This document shows positions 7,867 through 15,445 of a stretch of 64,000 nucleotides of DNA, piece by piece. Source of the DNA: Desulfovibrio gilichinskyi (lineage in GTDB: Bacteria > Desulfobacterota > Desulfovibrionia > Desulfovibrionales > Desulfovibrionaceae). Each line of letters opens with the position of its first letter. Position 1 is the stretch's first letter. A model generated the notes under the pieces. That model was not told where the DNA came from. It saw only the letters and a list, made by a program, of their open reading frames with translations, and ran no database searches. The DNA lies in the NCBI RefSeq assembly GCF_900177375.1, contig NZ_FWZU01000004.1:62001-126000 (forward strand), in the 5' to 3' direction. A program made the position numbers and the translations under genes.

Positions 7867-9231
7867 ATGAGTAAGCAAAGAGTTAGCATTCAGGGTGATC
7901 GGCCTGTTATTGAAAAAATGCTGCTTCCGTTTAATCAATTTGTAAAAATTGAATCATCCGGAGGAGTCGTTCTTATACTTTGCACTATTGTTGCTTTGAT
8001 ATGGGCTAACTCCCCGTTTGCTCATTTTTATGAAACTTTTAAAAATATTCCTCTTACTGTCGGGGTCGGTGAATTTGTTCTTTCAAAACCTGCGATTCTT
8101 TGGATCAACGACGGCCTTATGGCTGTGTTTTTCTTTCTTGTAGGGCTTGAAATTAAACGTGAGGTTTTGGTAGGCGAACTGAACTCTCTGAGGCAGGCTT
8201 CCCTGCCTATTTGCGCAGCCTTCGGCGGAATGGTTGTTCCTGCTCTTATTTATGCTTTCTTTAATCAGGGTACACCTTCTGAAGGCGGATGGGGCATCCC
8301 CATGGCTACGGACATTGCGTTCAGCCTCGGCGTACTGTCGCTTTTAGGGGACAGGGTGCCTATGAGCTTGAAAATTTTCCTTACAGCAATCGCAATTGTT
8401 GATGACATCGGGGCAATTCTGGTTATTGCTGTTTTTTATTCAACCGGAGTGTCTCTGTGGATTATAGGTGTCGGCCTGTTTTTCTTTTTGCTGATGATCA
8501 TGCTGAACAAAATGGGTGTTCGGGCTCCGCTTCCTTATTTAATTCTTGGTATATTTATGTGGCTGGCGTTCTTAAAAAGCGGCGTCCATGCAACTGTTGC
8601 CGGAGTGCTTGCTGCAATGACAATTCCTGCTTCCACAACTATTTGCTGTAAGGATTTTGCTTTTTCAGTCCGTAAAAGTTTATCGGAATATGAAGCTGCG
8701 GGCGGCAACAGTCCGGTTACTCTTTCAAATAAACAGATGCTTTCTTCACTTTCGGAGATGCATGAAGATATAATGATGGCTTCACCCCCATCAAAAAGAA
8801 TTGAGCATAATCTTCATTACTATGTGGCTTTTGCTATTATGCCTATATTTGCTCTTGCAAATGCAGGTATAAATTTTTCAACTGGTGGCGGGGGAAGCGG
8901 GCTGGATATTTTTCATCCGGTAAGCATCGGGATTTTTTTGGGTCTTATTGTTGGTAAAACTATCGGAATTTGCCTTGCCAGTTGGCTGGCTATTACTATC
9001 GGAATTGCAGATAAACCTGACAATATGCAGTCTGGACATTTTGTGGGCGCTGCTTTGCTGGCAGGTATCGGATTTACTATGTCTATCTTCATTACAAATC
9101 TGGCATGGAAGGACAGTGCAACGTTTATTGTGGATGCAAAGTTCAGTATTCTCGCCGCATCCGTTGTTGCAGGTCTTTTAGGATTTCTGGTTTTGCGTAG
9201 TTGCCGCCTTGCAGCAAAGTGTGAGGCATAG
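7867..9231 (+). CDS. nhaA: Na+/H+ antiporter NhaA
   Basis: NhaA exchanges sodium ions for protons across the inner membrane for pH and salt homeostasis. The 454-residue protein has about 12 hydrophobic segments and the hallmark sequences FFFLVGLEIKREVLVGEL, GIPMATDIAFSLGVLSLLG and LTAIAIVDDIGAILVIA; Asp179-Asp180 are the paired ion-binding aspartates. The cytoplasmic loop between the two halves (about 265-310) is longer than in E. coli NhaA. The ATG at 7867 is preceded by CGGAG, so it is preferred over an upstream TTG. The DUF3431 gene follows only 8 bp later. A sodium-pumping lifestyle fits a marine organism. Confidence 0.96.
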   Translation: MSKQRVSIQGDRPVIEKMLLPFNQFVKIESSGGVVLILCTIVALIWANSPFAHFYETFKNIPLTVGVGEFVLSKPAILWINDGLMAVFFFLVGLEIKREVLVGELNSLRQASLPICAAFGGMVVPALIYAFFNQGTPSEGGWGIPMATDIAFSLGVLSLLGDRVPMSLKIFLTAIAIVDDIGAILVIAVFYSTGVSLWIIGVGLFFFLLMIMLNKMGVRAPLPYLILGIFMWLAFLKSGVHATVAGVLAAMTIPASTTICCKDFAFSVRKSLSEYEAAGGNSPVTLSNKQMLSSLSEMHEDIMMASPPSKRIEHNLHYYVAFAIMPIFALANAGINFSTGGGGSGLDIFHPVSIGIFLGLIVGKTIGICLASWLAITIGIADKPDNMQSGHFVGAALLAGIGFTMSIFITNLAWKDSATFIVDAKFSILAASVVAGLLGFLVLRSCRLAAKCEA

Positions 9232-9239
9232 CCGTAGTT

Positions 9240-9902
9240 ATGTTATTAGAGTTCAGTAAAGATCAATTACAGATAGTGATAGCTCGCTACAGTGAAAATA
9301 TTGAATGGTTAAAAGCGTTTAATCGTTTCGCAATTGTTTACAACAAAGGTGAAACTATTGTTGACGGGGCCGTTGTCCTGCCGAATATCGGTAGAGAAGG
9401 ACATACATATCTGACACATATTGTTAGAAATTATTATGACCTCCCGGAATATACAGTCTTTTTGCAGGGTTCTCCTTTTTTCCATATGAAAGAAGGAGCT
9501 GATTGCGCAAAACTTGCGGATATTATTAATGAATCTCTTACTAAAAAAGTTCCTTTTAAAGGTTTTGCGTGGTTCCGGCTCAGGTGTGATCGTCTGGGAA
9601 GGCCACACCAAATGTCTGACCCTGCAAGTAAGGGAAAATGGTCCGGCTGGGGCAAAGATATTCCTGTAGGCGAGGTTTATGAAAAATTATTCAATAGAAC
9701 CCCTCCTGAGCAATTTATTGCGAGCGCGGCGACAGGACTTTTTATGGTTCGCAAGGATAGAATTCTTACCCGTTCCTTGGAATTTTACAAAACGGCACTT
9801 TCAATTATTGAGGCTGATCCATGTGATGAGCATAATACAGGGCATGCTTTTGAACGATTATGGCAGGTTATTTTCAACGGCAGTAAAGCTATAAATCCTT
9901 AA
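9240..9902 (+). CDS. DUF3431 domain protein
   Basis: A 220-residue protein of the DUF3431 family, whose function is not established; related proteins occur beside sugar-transfer genes. Family features are the opening IVIARYSENIEWLKAF, then AIVYNKGE, the LPNIGREGHTYLTHIVRNYY segment and TVFLQGSPFFHM, followed by an alpha/beta region. No signal peptide or membrane helix is visible. The ATG begins 8 bp after the nhaA stop and lacks a good Shine-Dalgarno sequence, so translation is probably coupled to nhaA. A glycosyltransferase-like role would be a guess. The functional link with a sodium antiporter is unclear and may be only positional. Confidence 0.85.
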   Translation: MLLEFSKDQLQIVIARYSENIEWLKAFNRFAIVYNKGETIVDGAVVLPNIGREGHTYLTHIVRNYYDLPEYTVFLQGSPFFHMKEGADCAKLADIINESLTKKVPFKGFAWFRLRCDRLGRPHQMSDPASKGKWSGWGKDIPVGEVYEKLFNRTPPEQFIASAATGLFMVRKDRILTRSLEFYKTALSIIEADPCDEHNTGHAFERLWQVIFNGSKAINP

Positions 9903-10030
9903 CGCTCATATTTTATATTTTTCTGCCGTCCTTCTGCTTTTTTTCTGCACATTATTCATGATCAAAAATGCAAGGCTCATCTTGATTATTTTCGTTATTT
10001 ATTCTTTTTAAATAATTCACAGCAAAAAAC

Positions 10031-10045
10031 GTGAACAGTGTTTAC
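10031..10045. promoter_or_regulatory. Candidate TetR-family operator
   Basis: GTGAACA-G-TGTTTAC is a 15-bp inverted repeat with one mismatched pair. It lies 32 bp upstream of the ATG at 10077 of a TetR-type regulator that heads an efflux operon, the usual place for an autoregulatory operator. It overlaps an alternative GTG start at 10038, which argues for the ATG. Confidence 0.55.
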
Positions 10046-10076
10046 AATTTTGGTGAGGCTTGATATTTCGGGCTTT

Positions 10077-10727
10077 ATGACAATAGCAGCAAAAAAGAAA
10101 ATTGATCATGATCGCATGAAACGTATGATTTTAGATGCAGCGAAAGAGCTCTTTGCCAAGGACGGATTTGATAATGTTTCAATACGCAAAATAGCGTCAC
10201 GTATTAATTACAGTCCTGCCGCTCTTTATCGATATTTTAGCAGCAAAGAAGATATTATTCTCTGCCTTAAGCAGGAAGGTATGCAAAAGTTCGGAGATGC
10301 TCAAAAGTATCTGGCAGATATCGAAGACCCATTTGAAAGGGTTAAAGAGTGTGGGCGGATTTACTTAGCTTATGCCTGTAATGAACCTGAATATTATGAT
10401 CTCCTTTTTAATAAAGTTGCGCCTTCTTTTTGTAATCCTGAAAAATGGGCAGGAAAATCTAGTCAGTCTTTTCTTAATTTCAAAGAAACTGTTCGCGAGT
10501 GCATTGAAACAGGAGTGCTTGGCGATGTTTCAGTTGATACTACTGTGGCTGCTTTGTGGGCTTGTGTTCACGGGTTGTCGTCACTGGCGATGACCGGAAG
10601 GCTTAAAAGTTCGCTGCCTGATATTGATGTTGATAGTGTTTTTGAAAATGTTCTTAGTTTTATAACAATTCCCCAAATTGAGCGGGAGAAAATGAGAAAG
10701 GCGAAGTCAGATGAAGATAAAAAGTAG
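10077..10727 (+). CDS. TetR/AcrR family transcriptional regulator
   Basis: A one-component repressor of 216 residues, probably controlling the RND efflux genes that follow. Residues 11-60 hold the TetR helix-turn-helix (MILDAAKELFAKDGFDNVSI then RKIASRINYSPAALYRYFSS). The C-terminal ligand/dimer domain ends with an ALWACVHGLSSLAM segment typical of the WHG subgroup. I chose ATG 10077 because the longer form would start inside the palindrome at 10031-10045. The last 17 bp overlap the next gene, so all three genes are likely co-transcribed and self-regulated. The inducer cannot be read from the sequence. Confidence 0.92.
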   Translation: MTIAAKKKIDHDRMKRMILDAAKELFAKDGFDNVSIRKIASRINYSPAALYRYFSSKEDIILCLKQEGMQKFGDAQKYLADIEDPFERVKECGRIYLAYACNEPEYYDLLFNKVAPSFCNPEKWAGKSSQSFLNFKETVRECIETGVLGDVSVDTTVAALWACVHGLSSLAMTGRLKSSLPDIDVDSVFENVLSFITIPQIEREKMRKAKSDEDKK

Positions 10728-11724
10728 CTGTGTTGATTTTTTGCTTTCTTTTATACTGCTTACGTTGATCAATCTTGTATATCCTGCAACGGTCATGGCT
10801 GCGTCGTCTGATATTTTTGAAGCGGTGGCCGCGCCGCGGGTGATCTCTTTGACTGGATTCACCAGACCGAGAGTTGAAATGACTCTGGTGAGTGAAGAAT
10901 CTGCCATGTGCATTGCTGTACATGCCGATGTAGGTGACACCATCGGCGCAGACGGGCTGTTTGTGAATCTTGATCCAAAATTTATCAATCTTGAAATAGC
11001 ACAGCTGAAGTCTGATATCGACAGGCTTAAGTCAGATATGAGCTACTACCATAAAGAGGCTGACCGTTATATTAAGCTGGTTAAAAAGAATACGGCTTCT
11101 CAATCAGAACTTGACCTGCATATACGTTATTTGAACAGTGCTGAAAGCCTTCTCAGGTCAACTCAGCTTAAGCTTAACGTTAATGAGGAGCATTTACGCC
11201 GTTATACTCTGCGTGCTCCTGCCGGTTGGAGAGTTATCAAACGTTATATAGAGCCGGGTGAGTGGGTTACTAAAGGTGAAAAAGTAGCCGAACTGGGAAA
11301 TTTTAAGACTCTTTTAGTTCCGTATGCTCTTACAGTGAAAGAGCTTGATAAGATTGACAGTATGGGGGGCAAAGTCACCCTTGATCTTCCTGATATTGAT
11401 AAATCTGTTATAGCAAATCTTGAACGAATCTCCCCTGATTTTGACCCTGAATCACGTAAAATTGATGTTGATTTTAAGATTGCGACCGGTGATTTTAATT
11501 TCAGAGGCGGACTTCGTACAGAGCTTAAGATTGAAATGGTTGATCCGGGCGGGGCAGTGATTGTTCCTGCATCTGCTGTTGTTAAAACATATGACGATTA
11601 CTTTCTTGTCAGGCCTGACGGAGTGAGGGTTAAAGTGCTTATTCTGGGTAAAATGGAAGATGGAAAACTTCGTGCTTCATCAAGGGCGGTAAAAGCCGGT
11701 CAAAAGTTTTTGCTGAAACCTTAG
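10711..11724 (+). CDS. RND efflux periplasmic adaptor (membrane fusion protein)
   Basis: The periplasmic adaptor of a tripartite RND pump, 337 residues. An N-terminal hydrophobic signal segment (LLSFILLTLINLVYPATVMA) precedes the mature protein. The lipoyl/barrel-sandwich halves flank a short helical hairpin (about residues 95-160), and a beta-barrel and membrane-proximal region follow. The hairpin is short compared with AcrA. No lipobox is seen. The start codon lies inside the end of the TetR gene, in another frame. The gene is followed 78 bp later by the pump subunit. No outer-membrane channel gene is present nearby, so a TolC-like partner must be encoded elsewhere. Confidence 0.92.
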   Translation: MKIKSSCVDFLLSFILLTLINLVYPATVMAASSDIFEAVAAPRVISLTGFTRPRVEMTLVSEESAMCIAVHADVGDTIGADGLFVNLDPKFINLEIAQLKSDIDRLKSDMSYYHKEADRYIKLVKKNTASQSELDLHIRYLNSAESLLRSTQLKLNVNEEHLRRYTLRAPAGWRVIKRYIEPGEWVTKGEKVAELGNFKTLLVPYALTVKELDKIDSMGGKVTLDLPDIDKSVIANLERISPDFDPESRKIDVDFKIATGDFNFRGGLRTELKIEMVDPGGAVIVPASAVVKTYDDYFLVRPDGVRVKVLILGKMEDGKLRASSRAVKAGQKFLLKP

Positions 11725-11802
11725 TTTTGGAATGTAATCAATGAAGATTTATATTTATTCAGTTGATTGCAAGACGGGTGCAATCAGTCAAGGAGCCTTT
11801 GC

Positions 11803-14800
11803 ATGAAGGGACTTATAAGTTTCACTTTGAAGCAGACGGTTTTTATCAATATAATTTTTGTAGTGTTGATGGTCGTCGGGATTTATTGTGCCTATGATCT
11901 GCCTGTTGAACGTTATCCTAATGTTCACATGGGTAAGGTTGTGATCACGGGATTCTTACCGGGTGCTTCCCCCTCAGACGTTGAGGCTCTTGTAACAAAG
12001 AAGATTGAAGATGCGCTTGATGATCTGGAGAACGTCGAGTACATACGCTCACGCTCTTTCCGTGAACGTGCCAGTATTCTTGTAAAATTCATTGATGATA
12101 CTGATTACCAGAAAAGTTATGATGAACTTCGCTTCAGAGTCCTTTCTATTCAAAATGACCTGCCCAAAGATATGGACCCGCCTAATTTCTCAGAAATCAA
12201 TGTAAGCGAGTGGTTACCTGTTATCAGAGTGTGTCTTGTCGGTGACAGGGCTAACCGTGCACTTTCGATGATGGCTGATGAAATGAAGGTCCCGCTTCGC
12301 AAAATTCCCGGCGTTAACCAAGTTGATATTGAAGGCGAATATGTTCGTGAATTTCATGTTAACCTTGACCCCAAAAAATTAATCCGCGCGAAAGTCACTT
12401 TTGATGATGCTGCCAGAGCTTTGGAAGATGCTAATATTTCTATTCCTGCCGGAGATTTTGTTTCAAATAACGGAGAGTATGTAATTGTCGTTGACCAGCG
12501 GTACCGTACCAGAGAGGAAATAGCGGGAACAATTATCCGCATGGACGGTGACGGATCATTTGTAACAATTGGCGATGTTATGAGTGATGCTAGGGTTTCG
12601 TACCGCGATCCTCAGGTGATAACTTCCATTAACGGCCAGAATGCCGTGACCCTTAAGATTGTTAAAACGCAGGACGGAAACGCAGTTACCATCGCAGAAG
12701 ATGTTGAAGCTGTTGTTGCCTCATTCAAAGATGCTCTGGAGAGGGAAGGGGTTAAACTGGTACTGACCAATGACCAGCGAATCCACATCGATGAAGCCAT
12801 GAAAACGCTTGGCCTCAACTTGCTTGTAGGTATTGTGCTGGTTTTTGTGATTATTTATCTGGTTATGGGATTTCGCAACGCAATGCTGACTACAGTAGGT
12901 GTTCCTTTCGCATTTCTTGTGACCATGCTGATCATGCATCTGACCGGTAATTCTCTTAATCAGATAACACTTTTTTCTTTTGTTCTGGTGAGCGGGATTA
13001 TTGTCGATGACGCCATAGTTGTTGTTGAAAATATCTTCCGTCATGCGCAGGAAGGTAAAAATTTACGTAATGCCGTCATTGACGGAACTTCCGAGGTCTT
13101 CTGGCCTGTTATTTCGGCAACTGCAACTACGGTTGCGGCCTTTTTGCCCATGCTTATTATGACCGGTTCAACCGGTGAATTTTTTGCTCAGGTTCCAAAG
13201 GCGGTAACTTTCGCGCTTATAGCTTCATTGATTGAAAGTTTGCTGATTCTTCCCTCTCATTTTCTGGATTGGCCCGGAGCAAAAAAACTTTCAGAGGCCG
13301 GCGATAAACTAGCTCATGAACCTGTTTTTATGAGACCTCTTAGACGCTGGACGGATAAACTGCTTTCACTTGTCATGCGTTTCCGTTTTACCTCGTTAAC
13401 GATAGTTTTCGGTGCTTTTGTTCTGGCTATAGCCATTCTTGTTGTTTCCGTTTCCGGCGCGATTCCGTTAATTAAAATTAAGTTTTATCCTGATGATTAC
13501 AGTTTGTATTATATTGAACTGGAAGGGCCAGTTGCAACATCCATCGAAGTTACTTCTGATAAATTGAAAAGGATATCGGTATTTATTGAAAAAATGGGTC
13601 CGGGCATGTCTACATCTGCCACGGCTTTTGCTGGATTCTACTTTAGCGAAGACTATGAAATGATGTACGGAAGTAATCTAGGAAATATTGTTGTAGAATT
13701 GCCGGCAAAAGATAAGCAGGTTTTTGCTGATGCGCCTAATAATGATCCGGGAACTCATCTGACATATATACGCAAGGCTATTGATAAATTCGGAGGGGAT
13801 GGCTGGACTATTCGTGTCCGCCCTGAAAAAGACGGCCCGCCTACTGGGAAGGATTTAAATATAAGGATCCTTGGGTCTGATCATGTGGCTGTGCAGGGTC
13901 TGACTGCGAAGATTCTTAATTTTATAAAAGAGAATAAAGAACTTGGACCACAGCTTGTTAACCTGAGTAAAGATGAGGGGACCCCTAATAGAATATTCAG
14001 ATTTTCACCTATGAATGAGCGTATTGCAGAATATGGCTTAACTCCGAAACAGGTTGCAAGTCTGTCTGGATCAATTTTAGACGGTCGCTTTGTCGGTAAA
14101 TTCAGACTTGCAGATGAGGATGTGGATCTGCGTTTAAAGATCGATCCTGAATTTTTAAATTCGCCTGAAGACGCACTCGGCATTCCGGTGCTTGAGCATA
14201 ACGAAAGCCCTATCCGTCTAAGTGATTTGTGCAAGATTTCAATTTATATGGAGCCGGGACAGTTTAACAGATTTATGACTCAGAGGGCCGTTACTATTAC
14301 AGCTAATATTAAATCCGGATCAAGGCTTTCTCCGGCTATTGCTGTAAACAGAGTTAAAAAGTTTTATGAATCCGTGCGTAATGATTACCCCGGAGCCTCA
14401 ATCAACTTCTCTGGCGAATATGAATCAACAAAAAAGTCTTATACTTCACTTCTTTATGCGTTTTTTACGGCTATTTCGATAATTTATCTTATACTGGCTA
14501 CCCAGTTCAAATCATATTTGCAGCCGGTAATCATTCTTTCTGCTGTAGTCTTTTCACTTACCGGGGTTATTCTCGGAACCTTCTTGTCTCAAACAGTTTT
14601 TACGGTGAACAGCTTTATCGCAACTGTGGGGGTAACAGGGGTTGTCGTTAACGATTCTCTGGTGTTACTGGATTTTATTAATAAACTTTATTTGGCCGGT
14701 ATGAGCCGCAAAGAGTCTCTGCGCGAAGGGGTCAGAATAAGGCTCAGGCCGATTTTGTTGACAACTTTAACCACAACACTCGGATTGTTGCCCATGGCAA

Positions 14801-14982
14801 TAGGTTTTCCTTCATATTCGCTTGTATGGGGAGCCATGGCTTCAACTTTTGTGACGGGGCTGTGTACCGCTACTTTCCTGACTTTATTTATCATTCCCGT
14901 TGAGTGGGATTTGCTTATGGGATTTATGGAGTGGAAAGAAAAGCGTAAAGAGCGTAAGCAGACTATCCAGCTTGATAATTAA
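11803..14982 (+). CDS. RND efflux pump inner-membrane subunit (AcrB family)
   Basis: A 1059-residue proton-driven resistance-nodulation-division transporter. It has the expected duplicated topology: one membrane helix (TLKQTVFINIIFVVLMVVGI), a large periplasmic loop, then a helix bundle, repeated in the second half. Asp402-Asp403 in VSGIIVDDAIVVVENIF correspond to the proton-relay aspartates of TM4. The second half has GVTGVVVNDSLVLLDFINKL at the matching position. AAGGAG stands 8 nt before ATG 11803, which is preferred to an upstream TTG. The substrate is unknown. It is the last gene of the TetR-adaptor-pump operon. Confidence 0.95.
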   Translation: MKGLISFTLKQTVFINIIFVVLMVVGIYCAYDLPVERYPNVHMGKVVITGFLPGASPSDVEALVTKKIEDALDDLENVEYIRSRSFRERASILVKFIDDTDYQKSYDELRFRVLSIQNDLPKDMDPPNFSEINVSEWLPVIRVCLVGDRANRALSMMADEMKVPLRKIPGVNQVDIEGEYVREFHVNLDPKKLIRAKVTFDDAARALEDANISIPAGDFVSNNGEYVIVVDQRYRTREEIAGTIIRMDGDGSFVTIGDVMSDARVSYRDPQVITSINGQNAVTLKIVKTQDGNAVTIAEDVEAVVASFKDALEREGVKLVLTNDQRIHIDEAMKTLGLNLLVGIVLVFVIIYLVMGFRNAMLTTVGVPFAFLVTMLIMHLTGNSLNQITLFSFVLVSGIIVDDAIVVVENIFRHAQEGKNLRNAVIDGTSEVFWPVISATATTVAAFLPMLIMTGSTGEFFAQVPKAVTFALIASLIESLLILPSHFLDWPGAKKLSEAGDKLAHEPVFMRPLRRWTDKLLSLVMRFRFTSLTIVFGAFVLAIAILVVSVSGAIPLIKIKFYPDDYSLYYIELEGPVATSIEVTSDKLKRISVFIEKMGPGMSTSATAFAGFYFSEDYEMMYGSNLGNIVVELPAKDKQVFADAPNNDPGTHLTYIRKAIDKFGGDGWTIRVRPEKDGPPTGKDLNIRILGSDHVAVQGLTAKILNFIKENKELGPQLVNLSKDEGTPNRIFRFSPMNERIAEYGLTPKQVASLSGSILDGRFVGKFRLADEDVDLRLKIDPEFLNSPEDALGIPVLEHNESPIRLSDLCKISIYMEPGQFNRFMTQRAVTITANIKSGSRLSPAIAVNRVKKFYESVRNDYPGASINFSGEYESTKKSYTSLLYAFFTAISIIYLILATQFKSYLQPVIILSAVVFSLTGVILGTFLSQTVFTVNSFIATVGVTGVVVNDSLVLLDFINKLYLAGMSRKESLREGVRIRLRPILLTTLTTTLGLLPMAIGFPSYSLVWGAMASTFVTGLCTATFLTLFIIPVEWDLLMGFMEWKEKRKERKQTIQLDN

Positions 14983-15028
14983 TCTACAACTCTCTGCAAC
15001 TTTTACTGTACATTAGGTGGCAAAAAGC

Positions 15029-15322
15029 GTGAATGAACTTGAACAAAAACTGGCAGAACTTAACAAGCGGTACGGAGCTGATCTTGGTGACCGCGTTGAA
15101 GGCTTAGAAGGCTTTTTGTCTGAATATGTTTCATCCGGCAGCAAAATTGCTCTTGAAAAATTGTATAAAGGAGCTCATGCCCTTGCCGGTTCAGCAAAAA
15201 CTTTCGGGTTCGCCGATGTAAGCGTTGTCGCAAAGAAACTTGAATTGTCTGCCCGTGAGTCTGATGATGCAGAAATTTTATTCGTCAGATTATCTGAGCT
15301 TAAAAAACTGATTTCTTCCTGA
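15029..15322 (+). CDS. Hpt (histidine phosphotransfer) domain protein
   Basis: A 97-residue stand-alone Hpt-like protein that could carry a phosphoryl group between a hybrid kinase and a response regulator. The motif AHALAGSAKTFGF matches the Hpt consensus HxLxGxAxxFG, with His50 as the phosphorylation site. The rest is predicted as a four-helix bundle. I chose GTG 15029 because AGGTGG lies 8 nt upstream; the longer reading frame starts at GTG 15017 inside that ribosome binding site. It sits between the RND pump gene and topA, and no kinase or receiver gene is adjacent, so its partners are unknown. Confidence 0.82.
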   Translation: MNELEQKLAELNKRYGADLGDRVEGLEGFLSEYVSSGSKIALEKLYKGAHALAGSAKTFGFADVSVVAKKLELSARESDDAEILFVRLSELKKLISS

Positions 15323-15445
15323 TTATTACAGGGTTTAATAATAACAAGAGGGTGCTGTTTTCATCCAGATTTAAGGGGTGAAGGCGGCTTCTATGCTGTT
15401 TTTATGGTTGCATAGTGTTCTCTTGATGGTTATAGGCACCAAACT

